Shown: piece by piece, positions 1-5,930 of the stretch
How the letters are laid out: each line of letters begins with the position of its first letter
Numbering within the stretch: position 1 is the stretch's first letter
Assembly (NCBI GenBank): GCA_902797065.1
Contig: CADBRK010000189.1
Location: 1 to 8,277, forward strand
Direction: 5' to 3'
From: an uncultured Ruminococcus sp.
GTDB taxonomy: Bacteria; Bacillota; Clostridia; Oscillospirales; Acutalibacteraceae
Length of the DNA stretch: 8,277 nucleotides
The notes under the pieces: generated by a model
The model's database searches: none
What the model saw: the letters and a program-made list of their open reading frames with translations, nothing else
What the model was told of the DNA's origin: nothing
Position numbers and translations under genes: made by a program

Positions 1-4
1 CCTA

Positions 5-185
5 CAAACCCTACATACTATACATTTATGCCGCGAGTTTTGAAGCAAGAAAACCAATAACCGGGTACGCGGAATACCTGCAGGCGTTCGCCTGCCGCGA
101 GCTATAGATTAAGAATAATATTGAATTGCGTACGCGAAACACCTGCAGGCGTTCGCCTGCCAAACCATACATACTATACATTGAT
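5..185. repeat. Composite intergenic repeat, two unit types
   Basis: Two repeat units are interleaved. Unit A is 25 nt (caaaccMtacatactatac plus attKat) and occurs at 5-29 and 161-185 with two mismatches. Unit B is 32 nt, starting gtacgcg and ending gttcgcctgcc, and occurs at 65-96 and 130-161 with two mismatches. The word tgccgcgag follows both A1 (29-37) and B1 (93-101), and B2 runs directly into A2. Each B unit contains GCAGGCG-TT-CGCCTGC, a perfect 7-bp inverted repeat (80-95 and 145-160). The bases at 1-4 (ccta) resemble the end of a further B unit, so the array may continue beyond the left edge. There is no T-tract after the hairpins, so they are not typical terminators for rsmE. No coding frame in the 220-nt stretch looks real. 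It is most likely a family of dispersed intergenic repeats, which is inference. Confidence 0.8.
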
Positions 186-220
186 CTGTGCAAAAACATA
201 GATAGAATAAGAATTAAAAT

Positions 221-1009
221 TTATGATATATGGCTCCAGTCTCCGCCTTTCGGCGCTTCTCCGTTGTCGTGACGCTGCGGTGTGTCCGACGCTCCGAGAT
301 TGCCCGTAAGGTACATTATCACCGAGAGCGCGGCTATGGGCGCAGTTTCCGCGCGCAGTATCCTGCTGCCGAGAGTTGCGCATTCGCCGCCGAATGAGAG
401 TATAGTTTCTATCTCCGACTTTTCAAATCCGCCTTCGCTGCCGATGAACAGTGAGAGTTTATCCTTCCGTGACACGGTAAGCTCGCCGAGAGGGCTTCCG
501 CCGAGTTCGTAGCACACAACGGCTGTATCGCCTGCCCGTTGTGCCGCACTGTCAAGCGTCATCAGCGGCATGACCTTCGGTATCGTTCCTCTGCGTGACT
601 GCTGCGCCGCCTGAAGCGCGATTTTGTTCCAGCGTTCAAGCTTTTTCTTCATTGACTTTTCGTCGGGTCGGGATACACATCTGTCCGTGAGTACCGGCAC
701 GATCTCTTTGACTCCGAGTTCGACTGCCTTTTGTATGATAAAATCCATCTTGTCGCCCTTTGCGAGCGCCTGATAGAGAGTCACGAAAGTTTTCGGTTCG
801 TTTTCGCATTTGTAACTCTCCGTTACTCTTACGTCTACCGTACCGCCCGATATGCTTTCGATAACGCAGTCGTGACGTATACCGTCGGAGTCGCATACGG
901 TAAGCTGTTCGCCCGGTTTCATTCTGAGTGATTTTGTAATGTGTACGGCGTCCTCACCCGTTATTGTGTGCGTGGGAATACTTACACTGTCTGCAAAAAA
1001 CCATGCCAT
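221..1009 (-). CDS. rsmE: 16S rRNA (uracil1498-N3)-methyltransferase RsmE
   Basis: RsmE is a cytoplasmic SPOUT-class enzyme that transfers a methyl group from S-adenosylmethionine to N3 of U1498 in 16S rRNA. The N-terminal part (about residues 1-70) is the PUA-like RNA-binding domain. The methyltransferase domain shows the family signatures in order: LYQALAKGDKMDFIIQKAVE (from about residue 78), the DRC motif, RWNKIALQAAQQSRR, the SAM-binding loop LFIGSEGGF and the knot motif LGSRILRAETAPIAAL. The ATG at 1009 follows GGAGGT with a 5-nt spacer. That ribosome binding site lies across the stop of the upstream acyltransferase-like gene, 12 nt away, so the two are probably co-transcribed. At 262 aa it is slightly long: about 23 polar residues (ASDTPQRH...DWSHIS) follow the usual family end. 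Function is secure from the motifs. Confidence 0.95.
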   Translation of the reverse strand: MAWFFADSVSIPTHTITGEDAVHITKSLRMKPGEQLTVCDSDGIRHDCVIESISGGTVDVRVTESYKCENEPKTFVTLYQALAKGDKMDFIIQKAVELGVKEIVPVLTDRCVSRPDEKSMKKKLERWNKIALQAAQQSRRGTIPKVMPLMTLDSAAQRAGDTAVVCYELGGSPLGELTVSRKDKLSLFIGSEGGFEKSEIETILSFGGECATLGSRILRAETAPIAALSVIMYLTGNLGASDTPQRHDNGEAPKGGDWSHIS

Positions 1010-1021
1010 AGCGTACCTCCG

Positions 1022-1588
1022 TCATTCAAAGTTGCTGAATGTATAATCGTCTGTTTTGTTGTCGTCGTCTTTCGGGGCGTTGTTGGAGGCGATATACCTT
1101 TCGATCTCCTGCGCGCTGCGCTTGCGTACCAGCTCGTTGAGAAGAATAAACCTTGCGAATCTGTTTGCTATGATAAACGGAATGTTTGCAATAATAACAA
1201 GACTTCCTATTATAAATCCTAAGTACGGAATATTGATAATGACCGCCAAGAAAAAGAACATACAATTCAGAATGTTAAAAAGCTCGCTTCTGCAGGTGAG
1301 AGTGATGAAGCGCTTAAGCTTTGGTATGTCTGCGCCTTCTATTGTTTTATAGTCGATGTTGTCACGGTTGAATTTGATCGGCAGAACGCCGTACCATGCG
1401 CCTGCGTCGAAGTTGTCGCTGTAAAATCTGCCCCTTTTCTCCCAGTTGTATACACGGTAGGGAAATTTTCTGTAATCCACTCTCTTTGTACTCACAAGTG
1501 AGGCTATGACAAAAGAGAAAAATACCCACAAGCATATTATGAGGATATTTATTATCAGCGCCATGCCGAGTGTACTGCTTTTTAACAT
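1022..1588 (-). CDS. CrtO-like membrane acyltransferase family protein
   Basis: A 188-aa membrane protein resembling the glycosyl-4,4'-diaponeurosporenoate acyltransferase (CrtO) family. It has an N-terminal membrane segment (about 8-32), a soluble stretch with NWEKRGRFYSDNFDAGAWYGVLP (starting near 48), the CRSELFN motif (99-105, with conserved Arg and Glu), and a long hydrophobic stretch (108-142), probably one or two helices, ending ANIPFIIANRFARF (134-147). The tail is acidic and Asp-rich. CrtO in Staphylococcus esterifies a carotenoid glycoside, but no carotenoid gene is visible here, so the substrate is unknown. The frame is open up to 1705, but I place the start at 1588: GAGAGGA lies 9 nt upstream of this ATG, and the promoter at 1660-1632 would fall inside the longer version. 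It leads a probable two-gene operon with rsmE. Confidence 0.7.
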   Translation of the reverse strand: MLKSSTLGMALIINILIICLWVFFSFVIASLVSTKRVDYRKFPYRVYNWEKRGRFYSDNFDAGAWYGVLPIKFNRDNIDYKTIEGADIPKLKRFITLTCRSELFNILNCMFFFLAVIINIPYLGFIIGSLVIIANIPFIIANRFARFILLNELVRKRSAQEIERYIASNNAPKDDDNKTDDYTFSNFE

Positions 1589-1631
1589 TTTCGCATTTCC
1601 TCTCAAAATTATCTGTTTGCTTCTATAATAA

Positions 1632-1660
1632 AATATAACAAATTTTTTTGAATATTTCAA
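1632..1660 (-). promoter_or_regulatory. Sigma-A promoter for acyltransferase-like gene and rsmE
   Basis: Reading the minus strand, TTGAAA (1660-1655) and TATATT (1637-1632) are separated by exactly 17 nt, with a very A/T-rich spacer. The predicted start near 1625 gives a leader of about 37 nt before the ATG at 1588. No promoter-like sequence separates this gene from rsmE. Confidence 0.65.
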
Positions 1661-1686
1661 TTTCAAAATTGTAACTTTCATGTATA

Positions 1687-1716
1687 TGTACAAATATGTA
1701 CCCAAAGTGGTATAAT
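1687..1716 (+). promoter_or_regulatory. Sigma-A promoter for cinA-like gene
   Basis: A perfect TATAAT (1711-1716) is preceded at 18 nt by TGTACA (1687-1692), a 4/6 match to TTGACA. The predicted start near 1723 gives a leader of about 29 nt. The -35 region overlaps a GTAC-n6-GTAC inverted repeat that could be an operator. Confidence 0.6.
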
Positions 1717-1751
1717 AAAGACATCAAGAGAAGCGAGGTAAAGAATATATT

Positions 1752-2234
1752 ATGTCTATCGAAGAAAAACTTGTAAAAAAACTGATCTCAAAAGGTTTAA
1801 AAATATCTGCTGCGGAAAGCTGTACGGGCGGGCTGATCTCCGAAATGATAACGAGGGTGTCGGGTTCGAGCGCAGTGTTTGAATGCGGCGTATGTTCGTA
1901 TTCAAACAAGATAAAGATAAACGTAGTCGGAGTAACCCACGGTACAATAGATAAGTACACCGAAGTCAGTATTCCCTGCGCCGAGGAGATGGCGGAAGGC
2001 GTGCGAAAACTGTCCGGCGCGGATATAGGCATCTCGACAACAGGCGTTGCGGGGCCGACAGGCGGCACTGAGGAAAACCCGGTCGGTACGGTGTATGTCG
2101 GGTTTTCGACAAAAGACGGTGTGTTTGCCGAGAAGAAGAATTTTAACGAAGATCACTGCGATGACAGGATCATAATACGCAAACGGTGCGCAGAGTATTG
2201 CCTTGAAAAAGTATATTCTATGTTGTCGGAATAG
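1752..2234 (+). CDS. CinA C-terminal domain NMN amidohydrolase (PncC-type)
   Basis: This 160-aa protein is the stand-alone C-terminal domain of CinA. Known members deamidate nicotinamide mononucleotide to nicotinate mononucleotide and ammonia, which salvages pyridine nucleotides in the cytoplasm. Signatures are AESCTGG (21-27), SYSNKIKINVVGV (49-61), TTGVAGPTGGT (96-106) and VGTVYVGF (111-118). The length equals that of single-domain PncC proteins; the N-terminal molybdopterin-binding-like domain of full CinA is absent, so a competence role is unlikely. The ATG at 1752 has GAGG (1735-1738) upstream at a somewhat long 13-nt spacing. It is transcribed divergently from the acyltransferase-like gene and converges on rnfB, with about 65 nt between the two stop codons. 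No T-tracted plus-strand terminator is evident after it. The link to the NADH-consuming or NADH-producing Rnf complex is only thematic. Confidence 0.9.
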   Translation: MSIEEKLVKKLISKGLKISAAESCTGGLISEMITRVSGSSAVFECGVCSYSNKIKINVVGVTHGTIDKYTEVSIPCAEEMAEGVRKLSGADIGISTTGVAGPTGGTEENPVGTVYVGFSTKDGVFAEKKNFNEDHCDDRIIIRKRCAEYCLEKVYSMLSE

Positions 2235-2277
2235 TTTTTTTATTCGCGGAGACTAAAGGGAAACATAATATTATGAT

Positions 2278-2312
2278 AAAAAACGATCGGCACATCACGC
2301 TATGTGCCGATC
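2278..2312 (-). terminator. Intrinsic terminator of the rnf operon
   Basis: On the minus strand GATCGGCACAT (2312-2302) pairs perfectly over 11 bp with ATGTGCCGATC (2295-2285) around a 6-nt loop, followed after one G by six T (2283-2278). The rnfB stop codon TAG (2302-2300) sits at the top of the stem and in the loop, so the 5' arm encodes the last residues of RnfB. On the plus strand no T-tract follows the hairpin, so it should act mainly on rnf. Confidence 0.9.
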
Positions 2313-3094
2313 AGCTGTATTATCTGCTGAGTACAAACCTCAACGCATTTTCTGCATCCGTTGCATTTTTCGGAATCTATCACCGCATGGAAGTTCTCGA
2401 TCTTTATTGCACCGAGCGGACAGACCTTAACGCACTTCATGCAGCCGAGACAGCCGACTTTGCAGGATTCTCTTGTGTATACGCCCTTGTCGCAGTTGCT
2501 GCATTTTACTACGGCGTGGGGGCTTACAGGCTCGACTCTGATTAGATGCTTCGGGCAGACGTCGGCGCATTTGCCGCACGCCCTGCACAGATCGGGATTA
2601 ATATCCGCAACGCCGTTATCGACATTGATTGCGCCGTATTCGCATGAGGCTACGCAGTCGCCGAATCCGATACAGCCGTACGGGCATTCTCCCATGCCGC
2701 CGAAAAGCTGATTTGCAGCCATACACGAGTTTACGCCCTGGTAAAGAGTTTTCTTCGATGTGTTGCAGTCGCTGCCGCTGCAGTGTACGACCGACGCTTT
2801 CGGCAGGTTCTTTACACTCTCCACGCCGACAAGCTCCGAGATAGCGTCCGCAGCCATCTGACCGCCGGGCGAGCATAAACCGGGGTGAGCCTCGCCCTTC
2901 GACAAGGCGGCCGCATAACCCGAGCAGCCAGAGTATCCGCATGCTCCGCAGTTCGCTCCGGGCAGAAGATCGAGAATCGCCTGCGTCTTTTCGTCCATAG
3001 GTACGTCTATCAGAACCGAAGCCGCCGCAAGAACAAGACCGACTATAAATGCAATAACGGCAACCAATATAACAGCCGTCAATATACTGTTCAT
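2300..3094 (-). CDS. rnfB: Rnf complex subunit RnfB (polyferredoxin)
   Basis: RnfB is the membrane-anchored, cytoplasm-facing iron-sulfur subunit that takes electrons from reduced ferredoxin. Residues 4-28 form the N-terminal membrane anchor. Next comes the Fe4S4 domain with C49-x2-C52-x4-C57-x16-C74. The rest is cysteine-rich: C105, C110 and C124; a CPYGCIGFGDCVASC segment (137-151); a ferredoxin motif C170-x2-C173-x2-C176-x3-C180-P; C198, C201, C211 and C215; C218-x2-C221-x3-C225-P (CLGCMKCVKVCP); and a last motif C244-x2-C247-x2-C250-x3-C254 that lacks the usual following proline. The ATG at 3094 has AAGGAGG 6 nt upstream, and this site overlaps the rnfA stop (TAAGGAGG), 11 nt away. It is the last gene of the operon and stops inside the terminator hairpin. 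At 264 aa the protein ends soon after the last cluster motif. Confidence 0.96.
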   Translation of the reverse strand: MNSILTAVILVAVIAFIVGLVLAAASVLIDVPMDEKTQAILDLLPGANCGACGYSGCSGYAAALSKGEAHPGLCSPGGQMAADAISELVGVESVKNLPKASVVHCSGSDCNTSKKTLYQGVNSCMAANQLFGGMGECPYGCIGFGDCVASCEYGAINVDNGVADINPDLCRACGKCADVCPKHLIRVEPVSPHAVVKCSNCDKGVYTRESCKVGCLGCMKCVKVCPLGAIKIENFHAVIDSEKCNGCRKCVEVCTQQIIQLIGT

Positions 3095-3105
3095 GACCGT
3101 CCTCC

Positions 3106-3717
3106 TTAATTCAGCAGCCTGTCAACGATACCGTTGAACCCCAAAAAAGAACACGCAACGAGCGACGCCGAAACAAGCGTTATCGGCAGCCCTTTCAGGC
3201 TTTCGGGTATATCGCAGGATTCAAGCTTTTCACGCACGCCGGCAAACATGACCATAGCCACAAGGAAGCCTATCCCTGCTCCGAGCGCATTCACAAGCGA
3301 AGCGATATAGCCGAACGAAGGGTTCTCCGCGCCTTTGTCGAGTACCAGCATAGTTACGCCCAGCACGGCGCAGTTTGTTGTTATCAGCGGAAGATATATG
3401 CCGAGCGCGTGGTACAGCGAGGGGATAAATCTCTTTAACACTATTTCCACAAGCTGCACAAGACCCGCGATCACAAGGATAAACACAAGCGTCTGCAGAT
3501 AGTCAAGCTCTTTCGGTACAAGTATATATGTGTATATAGGCCATGTTACGGCAGTCGCAAGCACCATGACAAACGTCACGGCTGCGCTCATTCCGAGAGC
3601 CGTATCAAGCTTTTTTGATACTCCCAGAAAAGGGCATATGCCGAAGAACTTACAGAGTACGTAATTCTCGGTGAGTATCGCTGCAAGGAATATTCCGATA
3701 AGCTGCGTAAGACTCAT
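3106..3717 (-). CDS. rnfA: Rnf complex subunit RnfA (membrane core)
   Basis: RnfA is an integral membrane subunit with about six helices. With RnfE it forms a pseudo-symmetric pair that holds a membrane-embedded iron-sulfur centre on the electron path between the two membrane faces. The family cysteines are seen at C28 (KFFGICPFLGVSKK) and C116 (LITTNCAVLG), and GAGIGFLVAMVMFAGVREKL is typical. The frame remains open to a GTG at 3726, but I choose the ATG at 3717 (203 aa). AGGAG (3730-3726) is 8 nt upstream of it and would be consumed by the longer start, and MSLTQLIGIF matches the usual RnfA beginning. The ATG overlaps the rnfE stop as ATGA, which indicates translational coupling. Confidence 0.96.
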   Translation of the reverse strand: MSLTQLIGIFLAAILTENYVLCKFFGICPFLGVSKKLDTALGMSAAVTFVMVLATAVTWPIYTYILVPKELDYLQTLVFILVIAGLVQLVEIVLKRFIPSLYHALGIYLPLITTNCAVLGVTMLVLDKGAENPSFGYIASLVNALGAGIGFLVAMVMFAGVREKLESCDIPESLKGLPITLVSASLVACSFLGFNGIVDRLLN

Positions 3718-4403
3718 TTTACACACTCCTTTTCATCGTCCGGACCGTTACAGCTTTCGCTCATCGGGCAGGCGGCGCATGCTGTTTCACGGGCTTTTCT
3801 CTCTGCGTTTGTATTCAGGCGGTTAGCTATTGCCATAAGCATTCCGAACACGAAAAATCCGCCCGGCGGCAGTATGAATATAAGTATCGGATTCTGACCG
3901 AGTAAGGGTATGTTCATGCCGAACCATGAGCCTGCGCCGAGTATCTCACGTATGCTGCCCATAAGGAACAAAGCCGCCGTGAAGCCTATGCCCATTCCCA
4001 GACCGTCGAGCGCAGAGGCGGCTATGCTGTTCTTGCTTGCGAACATCTCCGCTCTGCCGAGAATAATGCAGTTGACTACTATCAGCGGAAGATAAACTCC
4101 GAGCGAGTCGTTGAGCGCAGGGGCGTAGGCTTTTATCATCATCTGAACGATGGTTACAAATGAAGCTATTATCGTTATGTACGCAGGGATACGCACTTTT
4201 GCGGGGATGACTTTCCTTAAAGCCGATATTACCGAGTTGGAGCACACCAGAACGGCTGTTGCGGCTATGCCCATGCCAAGCGCGCTGCTGACGCCTGTCG
4301 TAACGGCAAGCGTAGGGCACGTGCCGAGTACCAGACAAAGCACCGGGTTTTCTTTGATTATGCCTTTGGTAAACTCTTTTGTCAAGGGCGTTTTCTCTGC
4401 CAC
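3714..4403 (-). CDS. rnfE: Rnf complex subunit RnfE (membrane core)
   Basis: RnfE is the homologous partner of RnfA in the membrane core, with about six helices. Conserved cysteines C29 (GTCPTLAVTTG) and C112 (IVVNCIILGRAE) correspond to those in RnfA and are expected to share the membrane iron-sulfur centre. LDGLGMGIGFTAALFLMGSIRE (from about 132) is characteristic. The start codon is GTG at 4403, preceded by GGAGG at 9 nt; its G is also the last base of the rnfG TAG stop, a 1-nt overlap. The C-terminal cytoplasmic tail carries four cysteines, C209-x2-C212-x5-C218-x8-C227, in a charged sequence. Its role is not known to me, and whether it binds metal is open. Confidence 0.95.
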   Translation of the reverse strand: MAEKTPLTKEFTKGIIKENPVLCLVLGTCPTLAVTTGVSSALGMGIAATAVLVCSNSVISALRKVIPAKVRIPAYITIIASFVTIVQMMIKAYAPALNDSLGVYLPLIVVNCIILGRAEMFASKNSIAASALDGLGMGIGFTAALFLMGSIREILGAGSWFGMNIPLLGQNPILIFILPPGGFFVFGMLMAIANRLNTNAERKARETACAACPMSESCNGPDDEKECVK

Positions 4404-4990
4404 TACGATTCACCTCCGCAGATGTTTTTGTATATTCCGAGCGCGTGATTTACCGCGCCGACAACACCTCTTGAAGATATTGTTGCGCCGGTTACCGCGT
4501 CAACGGTCTGATCACCGGGATATTTCACGGAGTCCTTGCTTACGGCAAATTCCGTGAGGGCGCTTTTTCCTGTGAACTGATCTTCAAAGCTTTTGTCGGA
4601 CGTCTTTGCGCCGAGACCCGGCGTTTCGTCCGAATTGTCATATACATTTACGCCGATGATGTTCCCGTCAATATCTATCCCCGTCATGACCTTTATTGTG
4701 CCGCCGTAGCCCTTTGTCTTTACGGAAACAGCGTACGAAACGATGTTCCCGTCCTTATCCAGAACCTTGTAACACTCCGCAGCGGGGTCGTCAATATCTG
4801 TTTTTTCAAATTTTACGCCGCTGTCGGCGGCAACCGACTGCATTGATCTGTTCAGGCTCATTTCTTCGGCTGAGGCGATCGGCTCTTTTGTAAGCTCGTT
4901 TGTACCCGCAAGCAGCGCAGTGCATATTCCGCATATTATTACAAGCGCGGCAGTCGGGGTAAGTATATCTTTAATGTTAAACCGTGACAT
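4403..4990 (-). CDS. rnfG: Rnf complex subunit RnfG (covalent FMN subunit)
   Basis: RnfG is a single-span membrane subunit whose large extracytoplasmic domain carries FMN attached by a phosphoester to a threonine. The anchor is about residues 12-29 (the ALVIICGICTALLAG region). The FMN domain follows, with KTKGYGGTIKVMTGID (91-106), DETPGLGAKTSD (121-132) and the attachment motif DAVTGATISS (164-173), where T170 is the expected flavinylation site. The length of 195 aa is normal. The ATG at 4990 follows AAGGAGA at 7 nt, and the gene overlaps the 3' end of rnfD by 14 nt. Covalent FMN attachment needs an ApbE flavin transferase, which is not in this window and must be encoded elsewhere if the complex works. 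Confidence 0.96.
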   Translation of the reverse strand: MSRFNIKDILTPTAALVIICGICTALLAGTNELTKEPIASAEEMSLNRSMQSVAADSGVKFEKTDIDDPAAECYKVLDKDGNIVSYAVSVKTKGYGGTIKVMTGIDIDGNIIGVNVYDNSDETPGLGAKTSDKSFEDQFTGKSALTEFAVSKDSVKYPGDQTVDAVTGATISSRGVVGAVNHALGIYKNICGGES

Positions 4991-5927
4991 TTTTACTCTC
5001 CTTTTCGCCGAACGGACGAGGGGCTGTGGCCCTTTCGATCAGCGGAACAAGAATATTCATTATCATTATCGAGAATGAAACTCCCTCGGGCAGATTTGCG
5101 AAGTGTCTTATCAGGAAAGTAAGCACTCCGCAGCCAACAGCAAAAACAACTCTGCCCTTTGTGTTGATGGGCGAGGTGGTATAGTCCGTTGCCATGAATA
5201 CCGCGCCGAGGAGAAGCCCTCCGCTCAGCAGCTCAAAGAGAAAATCCTGCCCGAACATAAGCGACATCAATGCGACTGTGCCTATATATGTAAGCGGTAT
5301 TACGGGGCTTATGACTCTGCGTATGAGAAGATACACAAAGCCGATCAGGATAGCCATAGCGCAGGTTTCGCCCATACAGCCGCCAGTTGTTCCGAAGAAC
5401 AGATCAAGCACCGGCACGGTTTCCCCGGCGTTGTGCAGAGCAAGCGGCGTTGCGCAGGTCACGGCGTCAACAGAACCGCTTTTGTACCAAAACGGCTGCG
5501 CCCATGTCGTCATCTGAGAAGGAAAGCTCGACAAGAGTACGATCCTTGCGGTCAGAGCGGGGTTTACGAAATTATTGCCTATGCCGCCGAACATCTGTTT
5601 GACCACAACTATTGCGGTAACTGCGCCGAATGCCGCGCACAACGGATTTATGCCGACAGGCAGATTGAGCGCAAGCAGTATGCCCGTAACGACAGCCGAA
5701 AGATCGGTTATTGTGTTGTCACGCTTCATGACCTTTCTTGATATATACTCGGAGAGTACCGATACTGTCACCGTTACTGCGATTATCAGCAGTGAGCGTA
5801 AACCGAATATAACGGCGGACGCTGCCACGGCAGGCAGAAGCGCAATGATAACATCAAGCATGATCTTCCTTGTCGAAGCCCCGGAAGTGATATGCGGAGA
5901 GGGTGAAATTATCAGCAATTCTTCCAT
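4977..5927 (-). CDS. rnfD: Rnf complex subunit RnfD (membrane FMN subunit)
   Basis: RnfD is a polytopic membrane subunit (about ten helices) related to NqrB, with covalent FMN, and part of the ion-translocating core. Family sequences are SPSPHI (8-13), GGIGNNFVNPALTAR (114-128), the FMN motif DAVTCATPLA (154-163), GAVFMATDYTTSP (241-253), NLPEGVSFSIMIMNILVPLIE (starting 278) and APRPFG (302-307). T160 is the expected attachment site. The motif reads TCAT rather than the TGAT seen in RnfG of the same operon; the threonine is kept. The ATG at 5927 has AGGAG at 8 nt, only 3 nt downstream of the rnfC stop. Length of 316 aa is usual. Confidence 0.96.
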   Translation of the reverse strand: MEELLIISPSPHITSGASTRKIMLDVIIALLPAVAASAVIFGLRSLLIIAVTVTVSVLSEYISRKVMKRDNTITDLSAVVTGILLALNLPVGINPLCAAFGAVTAIVVVKQMFGGIGNNFVNPALTARIVLLSSFPSQMTTWAQPFWYKSGSVDAVTCATPLALHNAGETVPVLDLFFGTTGGCMGETCAMAILIGFVYLLIRRVISPVIPLTYIGTVALMSLMFGQDFLFELLSGGLLLGAVFMATDYTTSPINTKGRVVFAVGCGVLTFLIRHFANLPEGVSFSIMIMNILVPLIERATAPRPFGEKESKNVTV

Positions 5928-5930
5928 TTG

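Noticed and set aside
1..185. CRISPR array
   Set aside because: Only two copies of each unit, units differ internally, spacings are unequal and there is no cas gene nearby.
1589..1705. Longer start for the acyltransferase-like protein (39 extra residues)
   Set aside because: The extension covers the promoter and ribosome binding site, is translated from A/T-rich non-coding sequence, and the ATG at 1588 has GAGAGGA at proper spacing.
2273..2545. Plus-strand open frame of 90 codons opposite rnfB
   Set aside because: It is the antisense shadow of rnfB, starts before the terminator hairpin, and its cysteine/alanine pattern merely mirrors rnfB codons. The same holds for the other long antisense frames at 5103-5741, 5575-5979 and 6753-7268.
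3718..3726. GTG start for RnfA three codons upstream
   Set aside because: It overlaps the AGGAG used by the ATG at 3717 and has no ribosome binding site of its own at suitable distance.
3946..4413. 155-codon minus-strand frame overlapping rnfE
   Set aside because: It is an out-of-frame reading of rnfE with Arg/His/Ser-rich low-complexity composition and no family features.
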